Shown: positions 7,201 to 13,857 of the stretch, in pieces | How positions within the stretch are numbered: the stretch's first letter is position 1 | Layout of the letters: each line of letters begins with the position of its first letter | Assembly: GCA_003248565.1 (NCBI GenBank) | Contig: QFOV01000074.1 | Location: forward strand, 1-13,954 | Direction: 5' to 3' | Length of the DNA: 13,954 nt | DNA from: Stenotrophomonas sp. | GTDB lineage: Bacteria; Pseudomonadota; Gammaproteobacteria; Xanthomonadales; Xanthomonadaceae | Notes under the pieces: model-generated | The model's input: the letters and a program-made list of their open reading frames with translations, nothing else | Told to the model about the DNA's origin: nothing | The model's database searches: none | Translations under genes and position numbers: made by a program

Positions 7201-7708
7201 CCAGAAGCCAGCCGACTACCTGGAAAGCTTTACCGATTTCATCCGTTCCCAGCTCAACCAGTCCGCTGCACTTGCAGCCGTGGTCAACCGCCCGCGCGAC
7301 CTTACCCGCGAACAACTGCGCGAGGTGCGCCTGCTGCTGGATGGCAAGGGCTACAACGAGGCCCACCTGCACAGCGCCGAGCGCCAGCAGTCCAACCGCG
7401 ACATCGCCGCCGGCATCATCGGCTATATCCGTCGGGCCGCCATCGGCGAGGCGCTGCTGCCTTACGAGCAGCGCGTGCACAGGGCGTTGGATCGCATCCT
7501 CGTCAGCCGCAGCTGGACCCCCGTGCAGCAGCGCTGGCTCAAACGCCTTGCCAACCAATTGGTGACCGAGGTGGTGATCGACCGCGACAGCATCCAGCAC
7601 GCCTGCGCACCGGATGGCGGGGTCAAGCTGCTCGATACCGTGTTTGCCGGCCAGCTGGACCAGCTGATCGAGCAGTTCAAAGAAGCGGTATGGGAAGAGG
7701 TGGCTTGA
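4226..7708 (+). CDS. hsdR: Type I restriction endonuclease subunit HsdR (EcoEI-like) with DUF4145 N-terminus
   Basis: HsdR is the ATP-driven translocase and nuclease subunit of a type I restriction complex; with HsdM and HsdS it cuts unmodified foreign DNA. The 1160-residue product has an extra N-terminal DUF4145-like region (about 10-120, with LRVEGNRATHG at 89-99), then a charged coiled coil (about 146-225). The nuclease domain follows, with a PD-(D/E)xK site at D305, E319 and K321. SF2 helicase motifs are ATGTGKT (466-472), DEAH (569-572), TATPAR (613-618) and QMKGRATRR (815-823), then an EcoEI-type C-terminal region. The ATG at 4226 was chosen because GGAG lies eight bases upstream; a GTG at 4193 would add eleven residues. 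All motifs are intact. It heads the island, and its stop is 90 bp from fic. Confidence 0.93.
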   Translation: MSATQGNFTFLGQHDPVLLRLATTAEQVFASDPNTTLIKLRQLGEALAQALASQAGLKFDAQTTQLELIQLLNRHLDLDPGIRNLFHTLRVEGNRATHGFSTQHREAMDGLRVARELSIWYHRTSGKADSAFRPGAFTAPTDPSAALRALHGQIDTLEQELRQRDEALEGSRKLAELRIEESAQSMALAEAMDEEARALKVQLDERAAQFERERIQFHAQLQALQQASSTDQPQATALVKRSRQAAAAFDPDEELTRILIDQQLRDAGWEADSLQLTWSKGARPEKGRCMAIAEWPTRSAKACADYVLFDGLMPVAIVEAKRRRVNIAERIDQAERYSRDLPISAPLQLAGIGPAGGPWADGQGSQFQVPFAYACNGRPWIKQLAEQSGIWFRDLRSPANLKRPLQQFHTPQGLAELMLRDRELAEQRLSTEPYGYLKLRPYQQEAIAAVEKALAAGQRHCLLAMATGTGKTRTTIGLIYRLLKAERFTRVLFLVDRTSLGTQAREAFDDMSLEQGQSLSQIYNVNDLGDMAAEAETRVQVATVQAMVRRLFQSDAPPPIDQFDCIIVDEAHRGYTLDQEMTEGELSLRDHAQYLSQYRRVLEYFDACRIGLTATPARQTTEIFGRPVYTYSYREAVADDWLIDHEPPIRFETQLSRNGIHFDKGELVEVVNALTGEVDCAELDDELSFDIESFNRSVITADFDRVICQALADELDPLGEEKTLVFCVNQVHAVRVCNLLNAAFHKVYGDDWNQAAVQVITGRTDEVAKVIRRYKTERLPSVAITVDLLTTGIDVPAITNLVFMRRVRSRILYEQMKGRATRRCDDIGKTVFRIYDPVRLYEALEAVDTMRPLVKDPNISVGQLLHELQDPRSHQPGSSPEASSHAQDVLDQLSQKLMRVLRRASHKAQNREPLRKQLEQLETAWGVEPAKLHQHLHGLGPEQAASFIATRLPALEAQIDELRALLASEQYPIISHHTDTLLLREVSYGGNNQKPADYLESFTDFIRSQLNQSAALAAVVNRPRDLTREQLREVRLLLDGKGYNEAHLHSAERQQSNRDIAAGIIGYIRRAAIGEALLPYEQRVHRALDRILVSRSWTPVQQRWLKRLANQLVTEVVIDRDSIQHACAPDGGVKLLDTVFAGQLDQLIEQFKEAVWEEVA

Positions 7709-7726
7709 GCCCTGCCCCGCCTGCGA

Positions 7727-7799
7727 TGAGCCGAATCCGATCACTGAACGGGCTTATTCGGCTCACTGATTGAGCCGAATAGCGTTATTATTCGGCTCA
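7727..7799. promoter_or_regulatory. Four-copy alternating operator array upstream of fic
   Basis: The 10-mer TGAGCCGAAT occurs four times in alternating orientation: 7727-7736 (+), 7756-7765 (-), 7771-7780 (+) and 7790-7799 (-). Copies 2 and 3 form an 11-bp inverted repeat with a 5-bp gap; copies 3 and 4 form an 11-bp inverted repeat with a 7-bp gap. The last base of copy 4 is the A of the fic ATG. The array fills most of the only sizeable gap in the operon. The downstream gene encodes a winged-helix Fic protein, so autoregulation is the natural inference. Confidence 0.85.
7763..7791 (+). promoter_or_regulatory. Possible fic promoter within the operator array, giving a leaderless transcript
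   Basis: A TATTAT -10-like hexamer at 7786-7791 would place the transcription start near 7798-7799, at the A of the fic ATG. The base run at the matching -35 position (7763-7768, TCACTG) is poor. No Shine-Dalgarno sequence precedes the ATG; the bases there are part of operator copy 4. A leaderless fic mRNA fits these facts but is inferred. Confidence 0.35.
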
Positions 7800-8986
7800 T
7801 GGATGCCAGCCAAACTCCCGCTCCGCCGCTCTGGATCTGGCAACAGCCGGACTGGCCAGCCTTTGTCCATCAGGACGCTGCGCTGGCGCCGCTGCTACGC
7901 CAGTGCCAGCAGGCACAAGGCCGCCTGAGCGCCTTGGCCGGGGTGCTGCCCGAAGACGGGCGGCAGGCGCTAGATACCTTGTTACAGAACATCGTCACCT
8001 CTTCCGCCATCGAGGGTGAAAACCTCAATGTCGGCTCGGTGCGCTCCTCCTTGGCCCGGCGTCTTGGCATCCCCGACGCCGCCGAACCGGCCCCGCACAG
8101 CGCGCGCGCCGAGGGCGTGGCCGAACTGATGCTCGATGCCACCGGCGATGTGGGCAAACCACTGGACATGCCGCGCCTGCTGCATTGGCACGCCCTGCTG
8201 TTTGCCGGTCACGAAGGCCTGCTGCCACTGCGGATTCGAATTGGTCAACTGCGCGGCGACGAGCCCATGCAGGTCGTGTCCGGCCGCATCGACCGGCCTA
8301 CCGTGCATTTCCAGGCACCGCCGCGGCTAGGGCTGGACGAACAGCTGCAGCAGTTCCTTGCATGGTTTGCAGCCAGCAGCGACGACCCCGCACTGGATCC
8401 GCTACTGCGCGCCGGCATCGCCCATTTCTGGTTTATCACCCTGCACCCGTTCGACGACGGCAACGGCCGCCTCACCCGCGCCATCACCGATCTGGCCCTT
8501 GCCCAGGCCGCGCCGGGCATCGCCCGCCTATACGCCATGTCGGCCAGCATCCTGGACGACCGCAAGGGCTACTACCGCATCCTGGAAGCCAGCCAGCGTG
8601 GCGATCTGGACATCAGCGCCTGGCTGCAGTGGTTCCTGCAGACCTTGCTGCACAGCCTGCGGCAAGCCTTGGCCCGCATCCAGCGCGTCATCGACAAAGC
8701 CCGCTTCTGGCAGCTGCATGCACAGCAGGCCTTGAGCGCCGAACAGGCCAAGGTGCTCAACCGCCTGCTCGATGGCGGTGAACGCGGCTTTGCCAACGGC
8801 ATCAATGCCTCCCAGTACCAGGCCGTGGCGAAGGTCTCCAAAGCCACCGCCACCCGCCACCTGACCGACCTGCTGGACAAGGGCTGCCTGCGGCGCCTGC
8901 CCGGCGGCGGCCGCAGCACCCGCTATCAAATCAACCTGCCCGGCCACGCCGGCAACGCAATTCCGTCAGGAGACGGCAGCCAATGA
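7799..8986 (+). CDS. Fic-domain protein with C-terminal winged helix (class II, self-inhibited)
   Basis: Fic enzymes typically transfer AMP from ATP to a hydroxyl side chain of a target protein. The 395-residue product has a DUF4172/Fic-N-like start, the inhibitory motif S68-x3-E72-G73 (SSAIEG), the complete catalytic loop HPFDDGNGRLTR (216-227, catalytic H216), and a C-terminal winged-helix region (about 312-380). Helix residues there include VSKATATRHLTDLLDKGCL, and the wing contains GGGRSTRYQI. The inhibitory helix lies N-terminal to the Fic core, which defines class II; no separate antitoxin gene is present. The ATG overlaps operator copy 4, and the stop overlaps the hsdM start (ATGA). 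This placement suggests a regulator of modification genes that may bind its own operators. The AMPylation target is unknown. Confidence 0.92.
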   Translation: MDASQTPAPPLWIWQQPDWPAFVHQDAALAPLLRQCQQAQGRLSALAGVLPEDGRQALDTLLQNIVTSSAIEGENLNVGSVRSSLARRLGIPDAAEPAPHSARAEGVAELMLDATGDVGKPLDMPRLLHWHALLFAGHEGLLPLRIRIGQLRGDEPMQVVSGRIDRPTVHFQAPPRLGLDEQLQQFLAWFAASSDDPALDPLLRAGIAHFWFITLHPFDDGNGRLTRAITDLALAQAAPGIARLYAMSASILDDRKGYYRILEASQRGDLDISAWLQWFLQTLLHSLRQALARIQRVIDKARFWQLHAQQALSAEQAKVLNRLLDGGERGFANGINASQYQAVAKVSKATATRHLTDLLDKGCLRRLPGGGRSTRYQINLPGHAGNAIPSGDGSQ

Positions 8987-10533
8987 CCAACAACGATATC
9001 GTCGCCAAGCTGTGGAGCCTGTGCGACATCCTCCGCGATGACGGCATCAACTACAGCGATTACGTCACCGAACTGGTACTGCTGCTGTTTGTGAAGATGG
9101 AGTACGAACAGGCCCAGTCCAACGACAACTTCGAGCACCGCCTGCCCAAAGGCGCACGCTGGCCGGACCTGACCAGCAAGTCGGGCGTGCCGCTGCACAC
9201 CTTCTACAAGCAGATGCTGCTCAACCTCAGCCAGAACAGCGACCCGATGGTGGCCGCCATCTACACCGATGCGCAGACCCGCCTGAAAGAGCCGCGCCAT
9301 CTGGAGCAGCTGATCAAGAGCCTGGACGGCCTGGATTGGTTCTCTGCACGTCAGGACGGGTTGGGTGATCTGTACGAAGGCCTGCTGGAAAAGAACGCTG
9401 GCGAGACCAAATCCGGTGCCGGCCAGTATTTCACCCCGCGCCCCTTGATCGACAGCATCGTGCGCTGCATCCAGCCGCAGTTGGGCGAGACCATCCAGGA
9501 CCCGGCCGCCGGCACAGCCGGCTTTCTGATCGCCGCCGACACCTATATCAAGGCCGAGCACGATGACCTGTACGGCCCCAAGGTCACCGACAAATCACGC
9601 AAGTTCCAGCGCAACAAGGCCTATACCGGCGTGGAACTGGTACCGAGCACCCGCCGCCTGGCGTTGATGAACTGCCTGCTGCACGGCATGCAAGGCGAAG
9701 GCGAAGGCGTGGTGCTGCTGGGCAACAGCCTGGGCAGCCTGGGCACCACCCTGCCGCGCGCCGATGTGATCCTGTCCAACCCTCCATTCGGCACCGCCAA
9801 GGGCGGCGGCGGGCCAAGCCGCGACGACCTGCCGTTTGTCACCAGCAACAAGCAACTGGCCTTCCTGCAGCACATCTATCGCAACCTGAAACCACATGGT
9901 CGCGCCGCAGTCGTGCTGCCGGACAACGTACTGTTTGAAGCCGGCGTCGGCACCGATGTGCGCCGCGACCTGATGGACAAGTGCGAGCTGCATACCATCC
10001 TGCGCCTACCCACCGGCATCTTCTATGCACAGGGCGTAAAGACCAATGTGCTGTTCTTCCGCAAGGGCAGCGCCAGCAATCCCAAGCAGGACACCGGCTG
10101 CACCCAGCAGGTGTGGGTCTACGATCTGCGCAGCAATATGCCGTCCTTTGGCAAGCGCACGCCGTTCGGCACAGCGCATCTGAAGCCATTTGAAGACGCA
10201 TATGGCGCTGACCGCGATGGCAGCGGCCCGCGCGTGGATGAAGGCGAAGAAGGCCGATTCCGTTGCTTTACCCGCGCGCAGATCTCAGAGCGTGGTGATT
10301 CGCTGGATATCAGCTGGTTGAAGGATGCCGATGCGGTGGATGCTGCAAATCTACCGCCGCCGGAAGAGCTGGCCGCGCAGGCGATGGCGGAACTGAGCGA
10401 GGCGCTGCGTGAGCTGGATGCGTTGATGCTGGCCCTTGGAGCGGGCGATGAGGCCAATCAGCAGAAACAACTGCTGGCGCAGGCACTGGGGATGGAAATT
10501 GGCGAAATGACAAATCAGGACTCTGCTTTGTGA
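8983..10533 (+). CDS. hsdM: Type I DNA methyltransferase subunit HsdM
   Basis: HsdM is the N6-adenine methyltransferase subunit that, with HsdS, protects host sites and forms the core of the restriction complex. The 516-residue protein has an N-terminal helical HsdM_N region (MTNNDIVAKLWSLCDILRDD), then the N6-MTase core. YFTPRPLID precedes the SAM-binding motif DPAAGTAGF (173-181) and the catalytic NPPF (266-269). A helical C-terminus (about 460-510) follows, probably contacting HsdS. Length and motif order are standard. It starts inside the fic stop codon (ATGA) and ends overlapping the hsdS start by four bases, implying translational coupling in both directions. Composition matches the neighbours and no defect is seen. 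Confidence 0.95.
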   Translation: MTNNDIVAKLWSLCDILRDDGINYSDYVTELVLLLFVKMEYEQAQSNDNFEHRLPKGARWPDLTSKSGVPLHTFYKQMLLNLSQNSDPMVAAIYTDAQTRLKEPRHLEQLIKSLDGLDWFSARQDGLGDLYEGLLEKNAGETKSGAGQYFTPRPLIDSIVRCIQPQLGETIQDPAAGTAGFLIAADTYIKAEHDDLYGPKVTDKSRKFQRNKAYTGVELVPSTRRLALMNCLLHGMQGEGEGVVLLGNSLGSLGTTLPRADVILSNPPFGTAKGGGGPSRDDLPFVTSNKQLAFLQHIYRNLKPHGRAAVVLPDNVLFEAGVGTDVRRDLMDKCELHTILRLPTGIFYAQGVKTNVLFFRKGSASNPKQDTGCTQQVWVYDLRSNMPSFGKRTPFGTAHLKPFEDAYGADRDGSGPRVDEGEEGRFRCFTRAQISERGDSLDISWLKDADAVDAANLPPPEELAAQAMAELSEALRELDALMLALGAGDEANQQKQLLAQALGMEIGEMTNQDSAL

Positions 10534-11891
10534 ACTGGAAAACTCCTGAAAGCTGGTGCGTCGTGAATCTCGACACAATCTGCAATCGAATTACTGACGG
10601 ATCGCACAATCCACCTGCGGGCAAGCCCTTGGGCTTGCCGATGCTTAGCGCCAAGAACATTAAGGCGCGAAAAATATGCTTCGACGAATATCGTTTGATC
10701 AGCCAAGATGCGTTCGACCATGAGGACAAGCGGACAAACATCACCCCTGGCGACGTACTACTAACTATAGTCGGTGCAATTGGTCGAACCGCAATAGCTC
10801 TTGAATCGCATCAAAAATTCACCTTGCAACGAAGCGTGGCAGTCCTCAAGCCGGGCGCAATAGCATCAAAATATCTGAGCTACCTTCTCGAATCTCCGGA
10901 AGCCCAATCCTTCTTTGAGAATAATGCGAAAGGAACTGCGCAAAAAGGGGTTTATCTAAAGACTCTCGGTGGAATGAAGGTGCCGGTTGCACCGGCAGCT
11001 GAACAGGCACGCATCGCACAAGTGCTCGATGGCCTACTGGCTCAGGTGGACACCCTCAAGGCCCGCCTCGACGCCCTACCCGCGCTGATCAAGCGCTTCC
11101 GTCAATCCGTGTTCAGTGATGCGGTATCGGGGGCACTAACTAATTCGTGGCGCGAGCGAAATCCCGCCGATGTTCAAGACTCTAGCGACCAACTGGGGCA
11201 ACTGATTGAGGAAATGCGCAATGGTCTCTCGACGAAGCCGAATGAGAGCTCGCAAGGGGTGCCCATTCTTCGAATCAGTGCTGTGCGATCTGGCTCGGTC
11301 GACCAGACCGATATTCGATTCCTTGAATGTGACGAAGTGGAAAAGCGACGGTACGCAATAAAGAAGGGCGACCTGTTGTTTACTCGCTATAACGGAAGCC
11401 TCGATTTTGTTGGCGTTTGTGGCCTTGTGAAGAAAGCATCTCACGAAATCATCGTGTACCCGGACAAGATCATTCGCGTTCGCTGCAAGACAGATATCAT
11501 CCTTCCCGAGTATCTGGAAATTTTCTTCTCAGAATGCTCTACGAGACAGCGTGTTATGAATTTGGTGAAGTCGACGTCAGGACAGAAAGGAATTTCCGGA
11601 CAAGACCTTAAAAGCTTATGCGTAACTTACCCCGGCATATCCGAGCAGTTGGAAGTCGTCCGCCGCGTCGAACAACTATTCTCCTTCGCCGACCAACTCG
11701 AAGCCCGCCTGGCCGACGCCCGCCAGCGCGTCGATGCCCTGACCCAAAGCATCCTGGCCAAAGCCTTCCGTGGTGAGCTGGTGCCGCAGGATCCGAATGA
11801 CGAACCGGCCAGCGTGCTGCTGGAGCGCATTGCCGCTCAGCGCGCTGCCGATCCAAAACCCAAGCGCGGCCGCAAGGCGGCTGCACATTAA
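10530..11891 (+). CDS. hsdS: Type I specificity subunit HsdS
   Basis: HsdS recognises the bipartite target sequence and directs both methylation and restriction. The 453-residue product starts at a GTG overlapping the hsdM stop (GTGA). It has the classic repeat layout: target-recognition domain 1 (about 1-155), central conserved helix region (157-205, AEQARIAQVLDGLLAQVDTL), target-recognition domain 2 (about 210-370), and distal conserved helices (371-430, SEQLEVVRRVEQLFSFADQL). A basic tail follows (PKPKRGRKAAAH). FRQSVFSDAVSGAL and LTQSILAKAFRGEL are the paired ends of the two repeats. Both recognition domains are visibly more AT-rich than the GC-rich conserved regions, a sign of exchange of specificity modules. 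The target sequence cannot be read from the protein. Confidence 0.94.
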   Translation: MNWKTPESWCVVNLDTICNRITDGSHNPPAGKPLGLPMLSAKNIKARKICFDEYRLISQDAFDHEDKRTNITPGDVLLTIVGAIGRTAIALESHQKFTLQRSVAVLKPGAIASKYLSYLLESPEAQSFFENNAKGTAQKGVYLKTLGGMKVPVAPAAEQARIAQVLDGLLAQVDTLKARLDALPALIKRFRQSVFSDAVSGALTNSWRERNPADVQDSSDQLGQLIEEMRNGLSTKPNESSQGVPILRISAVRSGSVDQTDIRFLECDEVEKRRYAIKKGDLLFTRYNGSLDFVGVCGLVKKASHEIIVYPDKIIRVRCKTDIILPEYLEIFFSECSTRQRVMNLVKSTSGQKGISGQDLKSLCVTYPGISEQLEVVRRVEQLFSFADQLEARLADARQRVDALTQSILAKAFRGELVPQDPNDEPASVLLERIAAQRAADPKPKRGRKAAAH

Positions 11892-11921
11892 CCATTTCAA
11901 CCAGGCTGAGGGGAGCCACCC

Positions 11922-13721
11922 ATGACTACATTCGACAGCACCAAACTGCCGCTCAAGGAGCTGCTCAAAGACATCGTCCAGGGCAAGATCCAGCTGCCGG
12001 ATTTCCAGCGTGGCTGGGTCTGGGATGACGAACACGTCCGCAGCCTGCTGGTCAGCCTTGGTCGCTCATTCCCGGTAGGCGCAGTGATGCTGCTGGAAAC
12101 CGGCGGAAACGTACGCTTCCAGGTGCGCCCGGTGGAGAACGTGCCAGAACAGGGGCTGCTTGCACCCGAGCAGCTGATCCTGGACGGCCAGCAACGCCTG
12201 ACCACGCTCACCCAGGTGCTGAGACTCGATGGCCCGGTGCAGACCCGCAACGAGAAGGGGCGTGACGTACAGCGCTTCTACTACATCCATATCCCAACCG
12301 CCTTGGAAGGCCCGGACCGCCTGGACGATGCCATCATCGCCACCGATGAGACCCGCCAGCAGCGCAGTGAGTTCAAGCGCAAGCTGGATCTGGACCTATC
12401 CAGCCGCGAACTGGAATGCCAGCACCTGTACTTCCCCTGCTCGGCCATCCTCGACCCGATGACTTGGCTGCAGGATCTGTACCAGCACAACCCGGCGGCG
12501 GTTGCACAGTTCTTCGAGTTCAAGAAGGCCGTGCTCGATGCCTACAACGAATACCAGTTGCCGTTGATCGTGCTGAAGAAGGAAACCAGCAAGGAAGCGG
12601 TGTGCCTGGTATTCGAGAAGGTCAACACCGGCGGCGTTCCGTTGTCGGTGTTTGAACTGGTCACCGCCAGCTACGCCGCCGACGGCTACAACCTGCGTGA
12701 TGACTGGTACGGCAGTGCACAACGCAAGACGCTGTCGCGCTACAAGCGCATGAAGAATGCCGAAGCACTGCTTGAAACGGTGCAGAACACCGACTTCCTG
12801 CAGTCGATCACCTTGTTGCACACCTTGCAACGCCGCCGCGAAGACATTGCTGCCAACAAGCAGGGCAAGAGCATCGCACCGGTAAGTGCAAAGCGCTCCG
12901 CCGTGCTGGAGCTGCCATTGGATGCCTACAAGCAGCGCGCCGACGCTTTGGAAGGCGGCTTCATCCAGGCCGCAAGGTTCCTGCGCGATGAATGCGTCAG
13001 GCAGACCCGCGACCTTCCCTATCGCACCCAGTTGGCGCCTTTGGCTGCGGTCATGGCCGAGCTTGGACCAAACCGCTGGCGCGAGCCGCGCATCTACCAG
13101 AAGCTGGCCTCCTGGTACTGGTGCGGCGTGCTGGGTGAGCTCTACGGCGGCGCGGTCGAAACCCGCGTCGCCAACGATGTTGAAGATGTACTGGCCTGGC
13201 TGGATGACGACAGCCAGGTGCCGCGCACCGTACAGGATGCAAACTTCCAGGCCGACCGGCTCAAGTCCCTGCGTAGCCGCCAGAGCGCGGCCTACAAAGG
13301 GGTCAATGTTCTGGTTCAGCGCGCAGGTGCCAAGGATTTCTACTGGAAGTCCACCATCCGCGAACTGGATGCTGACGAAGTAGCCCTGGACATCCACCAC
13401 ATCTTCCCGCGCGACTGGTGCATCAAGCAGGGCATCGAAGCCAAGGTGTACGACTCCATCATCAATAAGACCGCGATTTCCTATCGCGCCAATCGCAAGA
13501 TTGGTGGTGCGGCACCCTCGCACTACCTCAGCGCCCTGCAGCAGGATAAGCAAGTGCAGCTCGGTGATGCCGAGATGGATGCGGTTCTTCAAAGCCATGG
13601 CATTCCAAGCGCCAGTTTACGTGGTGACGATTTCGAAGCTTTCTACGCCCAGCGCGCTGAGCTGCTAATGGCGCTTATTCAGACGGCCATGAGCAAGGGC
13701 TCCTCTGCAATCGCCACTTAG
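11922..13721 (+). CDS. DUF262/HNH nuclease of the GmrSD type
   Basis: Proteins of this architecture include the type IV, modification-dependent GmrSD enzymes; several are phage-defence nucleases. The 599-residue protein begins with a DUF262 (ParB/sulfiredoxin-like) domain. It shows LPDFQRGWVWD (25-35), the nucleotide-binding or hydrolysis motif LILDGQQRLTTL (85-96 with D88, G89, Q90, Q91, R92) and FEKVNTGG (231-238). A C-terminal HNH-like nuclease follows, with DIHHIFPRDW (490-499; H492, H493) and NKTAISYRANRKIGG from N515. Both halves are in one chain, as in single-chain GmrSD relatives. It lies 30 bp after hsdS with GAGGGGAG seven bases before the ATG, so it is probably cotranscribed but separately translated. 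A stem-loop follows. The substrate is not deducible from sequence. Confidence 0.88.
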   Translation: MTTFDSTKLPLKELLKDIVQGKIQLPDFQRGWVWDDEHVRSLLVSLGRSFPVGAVMLLETGGNVRFQVRPVENVPEQGLLAPEQLILDGQQRLTTLTQVLRLDGPVQTRNEKGRDVQRFYYIHIPTALEGPDRLDDAIIATDETRQQRSEFKRKLDLDLSSRELECQHLYFPCSAILDPMTWLQDLYQHNPAAVAQFFEFKKAVLDAYNEYQLPLIVLKKETSKEAVCLVFEKVNTGGVPLSVFELVTASYAADGYNLRDDWYGSAQRKTLSRYKRMKNAEALLETVQNTDFLQSITLLHTLQRRREDIAANKQGKSIAPVSAKRSAVLELPLDAYKQRADALEGGFIQAARFLRDECVRQTRDLPYRTQLAPLAAVMAELGPNRWREPRIYQKLASWYWCGVLGELYGGAVETRVANDVEDVLAWLDDDSQVPRTVQDANFQADRLKSLRSRQSAAYKGVNVLVQRAGAKDFYWKSTIRELDADEVALDIHHIFPRDWCIKQGIEAKVYDSIINKTAISYRANRKIGGAAPSHYLSALQQDKQVQLGDAEMDAVLQSHGIPSASLRGDDFEAFYAQRAELLMALIQTAMSKGSSAIAT

Positions 13722-13774
13722 GAGATTCATCTCGCCTGGCAGGATCAGCCTTTGTGTTGAACTAATCGCGAGCC

Positions 13775-13813
13775 AAGACTCGGCGTTGGAGATTCCAGCG
13801 CCAAGTCTTGTTT
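13775..13813 (+). terminator. Stem-loop terminator after the DUF262 gene
   Basis: AAGACT-c-GGCG-t-TGGA (13775-13790) faces TCCA-g-CGCC-a-AGTCTT (13794-13809) around a GAT loop, a long stem with one mismatch and one wobble, followed by GTTT. It is well placed, 54 bases past the DUF262 stop, to end the operon. The T-tract is short, so efficiency is uncertain. Confidence 0.65.
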
Positions 13814-13857
13814 GGGCGGCAGTGGTCGCTCAATCTTCCTTCGCACCAAGATCCAGG

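Noticed and set aside
7727..7799. CRISPR-like repeat
   Set aside because: The repeats are only 10 bp, alternate in orientation and have gaps of 5, 9 and 19 bp, unlike a CRISPR array. The arrangement fits an operator.
7799..8986. Fic as a classic toxin of a Fic/antitoxin pair
   Set aside because: There is no small antitoxin gene beside it, and the inhibitory motif is within the same protein, N-terminal to the Fic core. A class II self-inhibited enzyme fits better.
12396..13598. 400-codon minus-strand open frame inside the DUF262 gene
   Set aside because: It is antisense to a gene with clear DGQQR and HNH-like motifs; no recognisable domain and no ribosome binding site support it.
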